The notes below the pieces were generated by a model. The model saw only the letters and a program-made list of their open reading frames with translations. It was not told the DNA's origin and did no database searches. The position numbers and the translations under genes were made by a program. Shown piece after piece: positions 1 through 8,981 of a stretch of 64,000 nucleotides of DNA. This DNA is from Pseudarthrobacter sp. GA104 (GTDB taxonomy: Bacteria > Actinomycetota > Actinomycetes > Actinomycetales > Micrococcaceae): NCBI RefSeq assembly GCF_009741265.1, contig NZ_WOWL01000001.1, forward strand, positions 1,240,001 through 1,304,000, given 5' to 3'. Every line of letters starts with the position of its first letter. The first letter of the stretch is position 1.

Positions 1-66
1 CAAAAACGGGGAGCAGCCACCGAATTACGGTCGTTTAGGAGACCCCACCCAAAACAAAGGACTGCA

Positions 67-1086
67 ATGATGACTCACCCATTCCACGTGGAATACCCCA
101 TTCTCGAGACCGCCCGGCGGCAGGTCCTGGAGGGCGGGACCGGCCTCTCGGAAGCGCAGCTGGTGGAGGTTCTCCGGCTTCCCGACCACGCAGTCCCGGC
201 CGCCCTGGAGCTTGCCCACCAGGTCCGCCTCCGGCACTGCGGAGAGGCGGTGGAGGTGGAAGGCATCATCTCGATCAAGACCGGCGGCTGCCCGGAGGAC
301 TGCCACTTCTGCAGCCAGTCCGGACTCTTCGACAGCCCGGTCCGCGGCGTCTGGCTGGACATCCCTGAGCTGGTCAAAGCGGCCAAGGAAACCGCGGCCA
401 CCGGGGCCACCGAGTTCTGCATCGTGGCAGCTGTCCGGGGGCCGGACATCAAGCTCATGAACCAGATCAAGTTCGCCATCGACCGCATCAACGAGGAAGT
501 GGACATCAACATCGCCTGCTCCCTCGGCATGCTCACCCAGCGCCAGGTGGACCAGCTGGCCGGCTGGGGCGTGCACCGCTACAACCACAACCTTGAAACA
601 GCACGCAGCTACTTCCCCCAGGTGGTCACCACCCACAGCTACGAGGAGCGGCTGGAGACGTGCGCCATGGTCAAGGACGCCGGAATGGAACTGTGCTGCG
701 GAGCGCTGATCGGCATGGGCGAAACACTTGAGCAGCGGGCCGAGCTGGCGGCCCAGCTGGCCGCGTTGGAGCCGCATGAGGTCCCCCTGAACTTCCTTAA
801 TCCCAGGCCCGGAACCCCTTTGGAAAACCAGCAGATCATGGACGGCAAGGACGCCCTCCGGGCCATCGCTGCTTTCCGCCTCGCCATGCCCCGCACGGTC
901 CTGCGGTACGCCGGCGGCCGCGAGCTGACCCTCGGCGACCTGGGCACCCGCGAGGGACTCCTGGGCGGTATCAACGCGGTCATCATCGGCAACTACCTGA
1001 CCACCCTGGGCCGCCCGGCAGCCGCCGACCTCAACCTCCTGGTGGACCTCAACATGCCCATCAAGGAACTCCAGAAGACCTTATGA
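67..1086 (+). CDS. bioB: Biotin synthase (radical SAM)
   Basis: BioB inserts sulfur into dethiobiotin, the last step of biotin synthesis. The protein has 339 residues, normal for the family. The radical-SAM 4Fe-4S motif CxxxCxxC is visible as C75, C79 and C82 in [10 protein letters not shown]. Further conserved cysteines (TEFC, NIAC) and the RYAGGRE segment match the 2Fe-2S cluster site. The start is the first of two adjacent ATGs, 5 nt after AAAGGA. The stop overlaps the ATG of the next gene (ATGA), so the two are probably translationally coupled. Other biotin genes are not in view. The call rests on clear family motifs and is secure. Confidence 0.97.
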   Translation: MMTHPFHVEYPILETARRQVLEGGTGLSEAQLVEVLRLPDHAVPAALELAHQVRLRHCGEAVEVEGIISIKTGGCPEDCHFCSQSGLFDSPVRGVWLDIPELVKAAKETAATGATEFCIVAAVRGPDIKLMNQIKFAIDRINEEVDINIACSLGMLTQRQVDQLAGWGVHRYNHNLETARSYFPQVVTTHSYEERLETCAMVKDAGMELCCGALIGMGETLEQRAELAAQLAALEPHEVPLNFLNPRPGTPLENQQIMDGKDALRAIAAFRLAMPRTVLRYAGGRELTLGDLGTREGLLGGINAVIIGNYLTTLGRPAAADLNLLVDLNMPIKELQKTL

Positions 1087-1382
1087 GCACCCGGAACGAT
1101 CCTGCCGGCGCGAATTTCTGCGCCCTCTGCGGCAAGCCCCTCAGGAAGGCAACGTCCGACGGCGGCGGCACCCCGCCGTCGGACGCCCGCCCGGGCCGCG
1201 CCCTCCACCAGGTGTGTGCCGCGCGGCTGCAGCTGGAACCGCCACGCTACTGCCCGGAGTGCGGGCGCCGCCTGAAAGTTCAGGTCTCGCCCCTTGCCTG
1301 GCGGGCAACCTGCTCCCGGCACGGAACGGCCACCTCATCACCAGGAGTAAATTCATCAAACCTCTGGAATATTTCTACATAA
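1083..1382 (+). CDS. bsaP: BsaP-like biotin synthase auxiliary protein
   Basis: This 99-residue protein overlaps bioB by 4 nt. It has a cysteine-rich core: CALC near residue 13, an HQVC, a YCPEC, and a CSRHG near residue 83. The pattern and position match the actinobacterial BsaP family (Rv1590-like), reported to help restore the auxiliary iron-sulfur cluster of BioB. The family assignment comes from cysteine spacing and the bioB neighbour; I could not align it. The last ~15 residues are low in features and may be a local extension. A TTCTAC/GTAGAA inverted repeat (1373-1389) covers the stop codon and may belong to the promoter of the next gene. Confidence 0.75.
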   Translation: MSTRNDPAGANFCALCGKPLRKATSDGGGTPPSDARPGRALHQVCAARLQLEPPRYCPECGRRLKVQVSPLAWRATCSRHGTATSSPGVNSSNLWNIST

Positions 1383-1399
1383 CGTAGAAGAATGGCTGC

Positions 1400-1834
1400 A
1401 TGATGTTTGAACATGCAGATGGACAACCCGTGCTGGAACTCGACGACGAGCAGTCCTGGCGGCTGTTGGAGGGAACCAAGCACGGACGGCTCGTGGTATC
1501 GGTTGCCGGTGAACCGGACATCTTCCCGGTCAACTACGTCACCTCCGCCCGGAAGCTTTACCTGAGGACGGCGCCGGGCAACAAACTTGCCCAGCTCACC
1601 ATTAACTCCTCTGTCCTCTTCGAAACGGACGGCATCCTCTCCGAGGAGGCATGGTCCGTGGTGCTGCGCGGAAAGGCACGCGTACTGAGCAACTCCGCGG
1701 AACTGGCGGCGGTGGAGGAACTGGGCCTGAAAACCTGGGTTCCCACGCTGAAGGACTTCTACGTGGAAATTGAACCCACGTCCGTCAGCGGCCGCCACTT
1801 CCAGTTCGGCGAACAGCCCGAACGGGAAATCTAG
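1400..1834 (+). CDS. Pyridoxamine 5'-phosphate oxidase family protein (FMN-binding split barrel)
   Basis: The protein has 144 residues and the layout of the PPOX/Pyridox_ox_2 group. An N-terminal HGRLVV strand is followed by PVNYV, the element that contacts the flavin phosphate in this fold, and a central segment (VLFETDG ... VVLRGKARVL) forms the barrel. Family members bind FMN or F420, and substrates are often unknown, so no reaction is assigned. ATG occurs at 1400 and 1403; only a weak purine-rich site lies upstream. It sits just after bioB-bsaP on the same strand but could have its own promoter. Confidence 0.8.
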   Translation: MMFEHADGQPVLELDDEQSWRLLEGTKHGRLVVSVAGEPDIFPVNYVTSARKLYLRTAPGNKLAQLTINSSVLFETDGILSEEAWSVVLRGKARVLSNSAELAAVEELGLKTWVPTLKDFYVEIEPTSVSGRHFQFGEQPEREI

Positions 1835-1853
1835 GAGCTCCTGGACTCAAAGC

Positions 1854-2282
1854 ATGGCGGACAAGCTCACCCCCGAGCAGCGCAGCTGGAACATGTCCCG
1901 GATCCGGGGCAAGAACACCAAGCCCGAGCTGCTGGTGCGCAGGCTCCTCCATGCGAAGGGCTACCGGTACCGGCTGCACGGCAGGTCCGGGAGCACCCGC
2001 CTGCCCGGAAACCCGGACCTGGTCTTCGCCGGCCGCCGCAAAGTCATCTTCATCAACGGCTGCTTCTGGCACTTCCATGAATGCCGGGCCGGTCAGCATG
2101 CGCCGAAGGCCAACGCGGAATTCTGGGCCGCCAAACGCACCAGGACCCGCGACCGGGATGCCAGCCAGCGCCGCCTGCTCGAGGAGGCCGGCTGGGACGT
2201 CCTAACGGTGTGGGAGTGCGAGCTCAAAGACAGTTCGGCCCTTGAGGCGGAGCTGGTGCAGTTCCTGGAAACCCGCCGCTGA
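1854..2282 (+). CDS. vsr: Very short patch repair endonuclease (Vsr)
   Basis: Vsr nicks DNA 5' of the T in T:G mismatches left by deamination of 5-methylcytosine. The 142-residue product starts MADKLTPEQRSWNMSRIRGK, a typical Vsr N-terminus. The core PGNPDLVF with the metal-ligand aspartate D55 is followed by NGCFWHFH, whose Phe-Trp (F71, W72) would intercalate at the mismatch. The position of the E. coli general base His64 appears as Asn68. An open frame extends upstream into the preceding gene, but Vsr homology begins at ATG 1854, so I chose that start. No cytosine methyltransferase lies beside it, which is unusual, although McrBC is 4 kb away. Confidence 0.9.
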   Translation: MADKLTPEQRSWNMSRIRGKNTKPELLVRRLLHAKGYRYRLHGRSGSTRLPGNPDLVFAGRRKVIFINGCFWHFHECRAGQHAPKANAEFWAAKRTRTRDRDASQRRLLEEAGWDVLTVWECELKDSSALEAELVQFLETRR

Positions 2283-2550
2283 CCCACCAGGCACCGTTGC
2301 CAGCGCCCTCCGCGCTTAGCTCCGACGCGCCAGCAGGGCAGCCCTGAAGCCGGTCCGGCCGGGCCGGAAAGGTAGGACATCAGGTCCGTGTTCCAGGCCG
2401 CTTCGGAACAACTGCAGTCCCATCAAGAAACGCACAATTCTCTTCGGGAAAACCTGCCCCGCCAAGGCAACAGACCTAACCTGATGTGACATCCGAGCCC
2501 CACTTAGACGCCACCTCCAGGAATGGACCGCACCCGCCGAAAGGACCGCC

Positions 2551-2961
2551 ATGAGCGCCGCCGATGATGCCCCCCGGCCCTTGGTGGACCAGTCCGTTCT
2601 CGACCGGCTCCGCGAAGAACTCGAAGAGGATGAGGGATACTGCAGGGTCTTTGTGGGGAACTTTATCGAGTTCCTGCCGCAACGCATTGGGCGGCTCCGC
2701 CTTGCCCTGACCACCGGCGACCTGGAAGGTTCAGTGGACGCGGTCCTGAGCCTGAAGACCGCCAGCCAGATGGTGGGTGCGGAGCGGCTGGCCTGCCTGG
2801 CCATGGAACTGGAGGGCGAAATCCGTACCGAGGCCAGCAAGGCTGACGTGGCCGTCCTCCTGCCCCGGCTGGCCGTCGCCTTCCTGCGGCCGATCAACCA
2901 TTGCAGCCGGCAGACGACGCACCGCCTTCAGGCTCAGTGCGCTTCCGGCGCGAGCCGGTAG
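2551..2961 (+). CDS. Hpt-domain protein lacking the phosphorylatable histidine
   Basis: The 136-residue helical protein follows AAAGGA and looks like a single Hpt domain (residues ~12-115). Hpt domains carry phosphate on a His in HxLKxxSxxxGA. Here the matching segment is LSLKTASQMVGA, with Leu66 where the His should be, while the Lys, Ser and Gly-Ala positions are kept. It may act as a non-phosphorylated adaptor or regulator rather than a phosphotransfer protein. It runs toward the response regulator gene and their 3' ends overlap by 28 nt. The fold call is moderately sure; the missing His is read directly. Confidence 0.65.
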   Translation: MSAADDAPRPLVDQSVLDRLREELEEDEGYCRVFVGNFIEFLPQRIGRLRLALTTGDLEGSVDAVLSLKTASQMVGAERLACLAMELEGEIRTEASKADVAVLLPRLAVAFLRPINHCSRQTTHRLQAQCASGASR

Positions 2962-3701
2962 CCAACTCCCCGGACGGTTTGCAGCCACCGCGGTTTCTGG
3001 GGCGAGTCGCCCAGCTTCTTCCGCAGGTTCCCCATGTGCACCTCGACGGACCGTTCGTCGGCCTCGCTGATGTAACTGCCGACGTCGTAATCCTCGTCCC
3101 GCAGCCGCCGCACCAGGTCCGATTTGGTCCGCACGGTCCGCCCCGCTTCCAGGAGCGCGTGCAGGAGTTCGAATTCCGTGCGGGTCAGGTTCATTTCCTT
3201 GCCGTCAACAACCACGGTCCGGGACGAGTAGCTGAGCTCCAGCCCGTTGTGGCTGAAGTTGCCGCGCTCGGGATGGGCTCCCGCATCGGCCGGGTTGTCC
3301 CCGGCCAGCGCGTCGGCAGGGTCCGGGACGGAACGGGGACGGCGCATCATCGCTGCGATGCGTGCACGCAGCTCCCTCGGCCGGAACGGTTTGGTGAGGT
3401 AATCGTCGGCCCCGGACTCCAGTCCGATCAGGGTGTCCAGTTCCTCGGTGCGGGCCGTGAGCATCACGATGTAGGCATCGGAGAATTCCCGGATCTGCCG
3501 GGAAACCTCGAAGCCGTCGATGTCAGGCAACCCAAGGTCCAGGGTGATGACGTCCGGGCTGAGGTTCTTGGCGATCAGGACGCCTTCTGCCCCGCTGCTG
3601 GCAACGCTCACCTCGAAACCGGCCTGTGACAGCACCGTGCGTACCAGTTCCCGGATGTCGTGGTCATCCTCGATGACCAGTCCCACTCGTGCATCACTCA
3701 T
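2934..3701 (-). CDS. OmpR-family response regulator
   Basis: The 255-residue protein has a receiver domain (1-120) with the acidic pair E11/D12, phospho-acceptor D55 (VITLDLGLPD), T82 and K104 (YLTKPF). A C-terminal winged helix (~155-250) ends with VRGVGYRL, the OmpR/PhoB signature. It would be phosphorylated by a histidine kinase and act as a DNA-binding regulator. The divergent gene 86 bp away encodes a membrane histidine kinase, the natural partner. The 3' end overlaps the convergent Hpt gene. Target genes cannot be read from the sequence. Confidence 0.92.
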   Translation of the reverse strand: MSDARVGLVIEDDHDIRELVRTVLSQAGFEVSVASSGAEGVLIAKNLSPDVITLDLGLPDIDGFEVSRQIREFSDAYIVMLTARTEELDTLIGLESGADDYLTKPFRPRELRARIAAMMRRPRSVPDPADALAGDNPADAGAHPERGNFSHNGLELSYSSRTVVVDGKEMNLTRTEFELLHALLEAGRTVRTKSDLVRRLRDEDYDVGSYISEADERSVEVHMGNLRKKLGDSPQKPRWLQTVRGVGYRLAPEAH

Positions 3702-3787
3702 AGCGCCCCCTCAGCAGCCAACGTCAGAAGTATAGCTGGCTGCCGATATCCTGCTGGTATGGCTCCACTCACCCCGCTCCCCTACGT

Positions 3788-5452
3788 GTGCACGCCATGA
3801 CCGCCCCGGTGGCGTGGGCTTCGGGTACGTTGAGGTTCTTCCGGCGGCCCTTTCACGAGTACAGCCTGACCCAGCGGGTGGGGCTGAGCCAGATGCCGCT
3901 GTTCATCACCACATTGTTGACGGTGTTCCTGGTGTGGGCCTTCTTCCCGGGCACCATGGACAATCCGCTCTTTGCCGCCTTCGTAATCTCCCAGCTGGCC
4001 ATCATGGGCCTTTGCTACGTGGTTCCCTGGGAGCGGCTGCCCTACACGAGCTTCCTGGCCATTCCGCTGCTGGACTTTGTCTCCATCGGGGTGGGCCGGC
4101 AGGGCGGGCAGGAGAGCCTGGCGGGCATCAGCCTGCTGGCCGTTTTCCCGGTGATTTGGCTGTGCGCGTCCGGATACCATCCCCGGGCCGCGCTGTGGCT
4201 GTCCTTCCTGGGGCCGCTGGCCATCATCTGGGTTCCGCTGCTGCTGAAGGGGGACTTTACGCCCCAGGACCTGGCCCGCTCTTTGCTGCTTCCTGTGATA
4301 GCGCTCGGAATCGGCGCGTCCGTGAGTGTCCTGACCCTCAGCATGATGCGGCAGCAGGAGGAACTTGAGGAAAAGGACGCCCAGCTGCAGGCCAACCTTC
4401 GGACCAGCCAGCGCCAGGAGGCATTGCTGAATGCCGTCCTGGAAACTGTCCACCTGGGCGTCCTCGCGGTGGATGCGGACGGGCACGATGTCCTGATGAA
4501 CAGGAAGCAGCGGGCAAACCACGAACTGGCCCGGCCCAAGGACATAGCCGACCCGAACGAGTCCCAGCTGCTGGTGTTCGGGGCGGACCGGAAAACGCTG
4601 GTTCCCGTGGAGGAACGTCCGGTGCGCCGCGCCGTCCTGGGCGAAACCTTTACGGATTACCTGGTGTGGCTGGGTTCGGGCAGCGACCAGCGCGCCGTCG
4701 TGACCACCGCACGGGCCATGAAGGACGACGACGGCGCTTTCGCCGGCTCGGTGGTCGCGTTCAGCGACGTGACGGACCTGGTGAACGCCCTGACGGCGAA
4801 GGACGAGTTCGTCGCCAGCGTCTCCCACGAGTTCCGGACGCCGCTGACCTCCATCCTGGGCTACGTGGAACTCCTGCTGGCTGACGAACCGGCGAAGGCG
4901 CAGCGGGAGATGCTCGAGGTCATCCGCCGGAACTCCGAGCGGCTCCTGACCCTGGTCTCGGACCTGCTGTCCAGCCGCAACGGGCAGCTGATCGTCACGC
5001 CGGAGGCCGTGAATGTCGCCGAGCTGGTGCGGTCCAGCGTCTCCTCGGCCACGCCCCGGGCGGCAGCGGCGGGAGTGGTGCTGCAGGCGCAGACCCCCGA
5101 GCGGCTTGAGGCCCACGTGGACGGCGCCCGGATCTCCCAGGTCCTGGACAACCTGGTGTCCAACGCCATCAAGTACTCCCCGGACGGCGGCAGCGTGCTG
5201 GTCTCCCTGGAGCAGGAGGACGGGCATCTGGCCTGCCGGATCACCGACACCGGCATGGGCATGAGCCCCGAGGACGCCTCCGAGGTTTTCGCCAAGTTCT
5301 TCCGCTCCAGCACGGTCCGCCGGACGGCCATCCCCGGCGTCGGCCTCGGCCTCCCGATCAGCAAGGCGATCATCGAGGCCCATGGCGGAACCATCGGTGT
5401 GGACAGCACACTCGGCGAGGGGACCACCTTTACGTTCCGGGTTCCGGTGTAA
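3788..5452 (+). CDS. Membrane sensor histidine kinase with PAS-like region
   Basis: The 554-residue protein begins with several hydrophobic helices (~30-185), then a coiled coil (~190-215) and a PAS-like segment (~215-335). The dimerization/H-box domain has H347 in SVSHEFRTPL. The ATPase domain shows the N box (DNLVSNAIKYS), DTGMGMS and GVGLGLPI. It would sense a signal at the membrane and phosphorylate the divergently encoded regulator. Start choice is uncertain: ATGs at 3788 and 3797 are both possible. The 3' end overlaps the convergent mcrC gene by 23 nt, so no terminator separates them. Confidence 0.92.
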   Translation: MHAMTAPVAWASGTLRFFRRPFHEYSLTQRVGLSQMPLFITTLLTVFLVWAFFPGTMDNPLFAAFVISQLAIMGLCYVVPWERLPYTSFLAIPLLDFVSIGVGRQGGQESLAGISLLAVFPVIWLCASGYHPRAALWLSFLGPLAIIWVPLLLKGDFTPQDLARSLLLPVIALGIGASVSVLTLSMMRQQEELEEKDAQLQANLRTSQRQEALLNAVLETVHLGVLAVDADGHDVLMNRKQRANHELARPKDIADPNESQLLVFGADRKTLVPVEERPVRRAVLGETFTDYLVWLGSGSDQRAVVTTARAMKDDDGAFAGSVVAFSDVTDLVNALTAKDEFVASVSHEFRTPLTSILGYVELLLADEPAKAQREMLEVIRRNSERLLTLVSDLLSSRNGQLIVTPEAVNVAELVRSSVSSATPRAAAAGVVLQAQTPERLEAHVDGARISQVLDNLVSNAIKYSPDGGSVLVSLEQEDGHLACRITDTGMGMSPEDASEVFAKFFRSSTVRRTAIPGVGLGLPISKAIIEAHGGTIGVDSTLGEGTTFTFRVPV

Positions 5453-6692
5453 CCTGTTCGGCACCTGTTGAAACCCGGACCACCTCGCCCCAGGACTGGC
5501 GCGCGAGTTCCCGGACGGACCCGAGGATTTCCGACGGCGGCCTGGACAGGTCCAGCGGGAATTCCACGATGTCGATGTCCGTATTGAGGATGCGGCGGAG
5601 CTTCATTTCCCCCGCCCCGGCGTACACCAGCCATGCGGTGGGCACCGCCAGCGCGGTGCAGTGGGCCAGCATCTGGTAGTGGTCCGCCGTCAGGGAAGCA
5701 CCGGTATCCGAAGCCGCGGTGTACTTGGCGTTGTACACCACCACCGGCCGGCCGCCGAGCAGGTGGACGGCGTCCGGGCGCACCGACAGCCGGTCAGCGT
5801 CATGCACCGCCTCGCTCAGGAGCGCATTGAAGCGGAGCCGGAGCTCGCCCGGGTAGGCGGACATCGCTTCCCGCAGCGCCGTGCCCACAAAATCCTCAAA
5901 CACCTGGGCCATGTCCACCACGAACGAGGCCGTCTGCTGCTTGCCCTCCCCGGCTTCAGCGGAGGCGTTGCGCAGGATCAGCTCCGCCAGGCGCAGGACC
6001 GCGTGGTAGCGGACGTTCATCCTGGTGGCTTTCCACCGGGGCAGCGGTGCTCCTGCCGGGAGGCGCGTGACGGCGTCGAGCTTTCCCTTGAGCTGGCGCA
6101 GCCGGCTCAGCACCTCGGGGCGGACGCGCGGCACCTGGCCCATCCGTTCCAGCGCGGCGCGCAGGATCCGGTTCTCGGCTATGTCCTCGGTGAACTCGTC
6201 GTAGGACACCTCCAGGGGCACCAGCATGCCGGGCCGCCGGGAAATCTGGTCCGAAATCCTGATCCGTCCCTTGACCGTCCGGAGCGATTCATCCACGGTG
6301 AGATAACCCTGCAGGACGCCGCGGCCCAGGGCACGTTCGGCCAGCTGCGCCAGCGACTCCGCCAGCGCGCTCCACAGCTCCCGGTCCTCCACGGCTGAGA
6401 CCGAATCGGGGCGGAAGCCCTGCTCGCCGGCGTAGCTGAGCAGGAACAGGAGCCGGCTGAGCCCCAGCCGGTCCTTGGGCCGCACGTCGAGCTGCACCGT
6501 GGCCGTGCGCACCGAACCCACCTTGCCCACCGGCTCGATCCGGTACAGCCCAAGGCCCATGGGTGATGCCTTGGCCAGGCCGCTGGAATTCAGGAAGGAC
6601 GCGCTGGCCGGGTCCAGCCGCTCCACGATGCCGCGGGACAGTTCATCCAGCACCAGGTGCCGGACAGACGTGCCGGGGTCAGCGGTCCGCAA
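5430..6692 (-). CDS. mcrC: McrC-like nuclease subunit of McrBC restriction system
   Basis: McrC supplies the endonuclease for the GTP-driven McrB ring, which cuts DNA with modified cytosines. The 420-residue product has the McrC layout: an N-terminal beta-rich part, a central helical part (~150-260) and a C-terminal PD-(D/E)xK core with D307 (RPDAVHLL) and K323 (NAKYT). The second acidic residue of the motif, Asp257 in E. coli McrC, is Asn321 here (codon AAC). Cleavage could therefore be weakened or lost. The gene starts 14 nt before the mcrB stop, so translation is coupled. Confidence 0.88.
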   Translation of the reverse strand: MRTADPGTSVRHLVLDELSRGIVERLDPASASFLNSSGLAKASPMGLGLYRIEPVGKVGSVRTATVQLDVRPKDRLGLSRLLFLLSYAGEQGFRPDSVSAVEDRELWSALAESLAQLAERALGRGVLQGYLTVDESLRTVKGRIRISDQISRRPGMLVPLEVSYDEFTEDIAENRILRAALERMGQVPRVRPEVLSRLRQLKGKLDAVTRLPAGAPLPRWKATRMNVRYHAVLRLAELILRNASAEAGEGKQQTASFVVDMAQVFEDFVGTALREAMSAYPGELRLRFNALLSEAVHDADRLSVRPDAVHLLGGRPVVVYNAKYTAASDTGASLTADHYQMLAHCTALAVPTAWLVYAGAGEMKLRRILNTDIDIVEFPLDLSRPPSEILGSVRELARQSWGEVVRVSTGAEQVTPEPGT

Positions 6693-8910
6693 GGCGTCCC
6701 AGCAGCTGGTCCAGCCCGAAGCGCTCCTCGAGCTGCGCCCGGGTCAGCTGGCCGTGGTAGTGCTCCTCCAGCAGCGGCATGAGCTCGTACTTCCAGATCC
6801 GGCGGAGCCCGGCGGGGGTCTGGGCGGCGGGCTTCATGAAGTAGGACGGGCCAATCATCAGGTCACGGTCCCACTCGTCGATCGCACTGTTCAGGGCATC
6901 CAGCAGCAGCGCCGGCGTGAGGTCGAGCTGCCGGGCCTGGAGGAACCGCAGCAGGGAGCCCTTCACCGGCTCGGTCTGCGGGTGCAGCTCGATGAAGGAG
7001 AACCGGCGGCGGATGGCGGCGTCCATCATGGCGATGGAACGGTCTGCCGTGTTCATGGTGCCGATGATGTAGAGGTTGTCCGGCAGCGTGAACGGCTCGT
7101 TGGGGCTGTACTGGAGGTAGATCCGGTCGTCCCGGTATTCCAGCAGGAAGTACAGTTCGCCGAACACCTTGGCCAGGTTGGCGCGGTTCATCTCGTCGAT
7201 GATCAGGAAGTACGGCTTGTTTTCGTTGCCGGGCTTCGCCGCTTCCTCCGCGAGCCGGCGCAGCGGCCCTGCCACCAGCTTGAAGGAGACCTGGCCTTCG
7301 TCGGTCTTGTCCGGCCGGTATCCCTCGAAGAAGTCCTCATACGCGTAGGAGGGGTGGAACTGGACCAGTTTGACCCGCTCGTCCGTGGTGTCGTCCGCCA
7401 GTTCGGCGGCGAGGTGCTTGGCCAGGTAGGTTTTGCCGGTCCCCGGCGGCCCATACAGGACCAGCTGGCGGTTCTCCTCCAGCAGCTCGGCGATCTCCTG
7501 GAGCGGCTCGAGCGCCATGTGCAGCGAGTCGGCGAACTCGCGGGTCAGCGGGCGGAAGCCCTCCTGGACGGGAGGCACGACGGCGGCAGCTTCAGCATCG
7601 CCGTCGGGCTCTGTTTCCGCTTCTGCCGGCAGGAGCGCCTGCAGCGCCTGCACCACCTTGGTAACGTCCACGACGATTCCGGCGGTGGCCAGCTGCCGCT
7701 GGACGTGCCGCGGCAGGCTGGTGGTGGTGTGTCCCTCGTCGAACCAGCGGACCTTGCGGCGCAGGCGCCGGTTGTCGTCGTTGTGTTCGGGCTCCCCGAG
7801 CACCACCCCCAGGCTCACGGTGCCGGCGTGCTGGTACAGCACCAGGTCCCCCGGCTTCATGACCGTCAGGAAGGCAAAGACAGCAGTCTTGGTGTCCTCC
7901 CGCTCCACGTAGCCGAGGTGCTTGTAGTCCTCGTCCACGGCGTGCTGGACCAGCCCTGCGGTAACGCCGGGGTCCAGCAGGCGGAGATGTTCGACGTCGA
8001 GGGTCGCCTTCTCCTCGCCCTGCCAGGCTGTGAGGAGCTCGGTGTTGTCGCTGTGCGTGCGCAGCAGCCAGGCCCGCCGGCCGGGGTCGCCCACCTTGCG
8101 CCACTGGCTGACGAGCTGGCGGGAGTACCAGTCGATGCGCTGGCCGGCCTGCTCGTCAAGGTGAAGGCGGATGCGGTGGATGTCAGCGGTGACGTCCTCT
8201 TCGGCGTCCCCCTTCGCGCCGCCCACCAGCGAGGCGAAGGCGTCCCGGATCTCCTGCCGCTCCACGTCCGCCACCACGGGCTCGAAGTAGCTGGGACAGG
8301 TGAGGAACTCGATGCTGCGGCGGATGGCGGGCTGATCGCCCGGTGTGGCGGCCGCCAGCCGGTGGAACTCGAGCGGGTCCTGCAGGGCTGCCGCGATGGA
8401 CGCCGTGGGCTGCTGGTCCACGTGCTGCACAAACCGGCACAGCCATTTCAGATGGTCCCAGATGGTCCAGTTGAACTCCGCCGTCCGGTCCCTGATGACA
8501 CCATGGTCCGTCATGCCCTCGTAAAGCTCCTCCGGAAGCTCCAGCGGGGGCTCCAGCCAGGAGGCGGCCTCGGCCACGCGGGCGCGCTTGACCTTCAGTG
8601 ACTTCACCTCATGGGCCAGCGGGAGGGACTGCAGGAACAACAGTTCGACGGCCAGTTGCTTCGCTTCCCGCGAGGCCCCCTCCAGGTTCTGCCGGAGGTT
8701 GGTCATCATGGGGGCCTTGGGGTCCGGCGTCCCGCGTTCCAGCCGTTCCAGAAGCTCAGCGGCCGCATCGGCCGTCCAGGTCAGTGTGCGGCCATCAAGG
8801 GCGGACGGTTTCCCCAGCAGCCCCGGGCCCAAAACGAACCAGGCTGCGTCCTCAATCTCCTTTGATATGCCGAGGGCGCGGGTCATGGCAGCAGTGGAGG
8901 CGGGGGTCAT
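6679..8910 (-). CDS. mcrB: McrB-like AAA+ GTPase of McrBC restriction system
   Basis: McrB recognises modified DNA and forms the GTP-hydrolysing ring that translocates DNA. The 743-residue protein has a long N-terminal region (1-~430) with no motif I can name with certainty; residues ~340-370 (PGDLVLYQHAG) resemble a small beta-barrel reader domain. The AAA+ module follows: Walker A GPPGTGKT (487-494), Walker B IDEMNRA, and MNTADRS (619-625), the signature tied to GTP specificity in McrB, then the arginine-finger region AIRRRF. It is the first gene of a two-gene operon with mcrC. The DNA specificity cannot be deduced. Confidence 0.92.
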   Translation of the reverse strand: MTPASTAAMTRALGISKEIEDAAWFVLGPGLLGKPSALDGRTLTWTADAAAELLERLERGTPDPKAPMMTNLRQNLEGASREAKQLAVELLFLQSLPLAHEVKSLKVKRARVAEAASWLEPPLELPEELYEGMTDHGVIRDRTAEFNWTIWDHLKWLCRFVQHVDQQPTASIAAALQDPLEFHRLAAATPGDQPAIRRSIEFLTCPSYFEPVVADVERQEIRDAFASLVGGAKGDAEEDVTADIHRIRLHLDEQAGQRIDWYSRQLVSQWRKVGDPGRRAWLLRTHSDNTELLTAWQGEEKATLDVEHLRLLDPGVTAGLVQHAVDEDYKHLGYVEREDTKTAVFAFLTVMKPGDLVLYQHAGTVSLGVVLGEPEHNDDNRRLRRKVRWFDEGHTTTSLPRHVQRQLATAGIVVDVTKVVQALQALLPAEAETEPDGDAEAAAVVPPVQEGFRPLTREFADSLHMALEPLQEIAELLEENRQLVLYGPPGTGKTYLAKHLAAELADDTTDERVKLVQFHPSYAYEDFFEGYRPDKTDEGQVSFKLVAGPLRRLAEEAAKPGNENKPYFLIIDEMNRANLAKVFGELYFLLEYRDDRIYLQYSPNEPFTLPDNLYIIGTMNTADRSIAMMDAAIRRRFSFIELHPQTEPVKGSLLRFLQARQLDLTPALLLDALNSAIDEWDRDLMIGPSYFMKPAAQTPAGLRRIWKYELMPLLEEHYHGQLTRAQLEERFGLDQLLGRLADR

Positions 8911-8981
8911 GGATTCAAATTTACAGGGTCAAGCTGGACGGGCGCTCAACGGACTGTGAACGGCCGTCCCCGTTTGGCTCC

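Noticed and set aside
2316-2530. Minus-strand frame with a protein-like tail (FRPGRTGFRAALLARR) that could be the end of a methyltransferase
   Set aside because: No start or conserved upstream part exists; the rest of the frame is antisense to the Hpt gene. Without an alignment it is not reportable as a gene fragment.
3782-5464. Long minus-strand frame opposite the histidine kinase
   Set aside because: It mirrors the kinase codons and has no recognisable motif or ribosome site.
6475-8601. Very long plus-strand open frame across mcrBC
   Set aside because: It is antisense to clear McrB/McrC motifs, has low-complexity composition and no domain; such frames are common in high-GC DNA.
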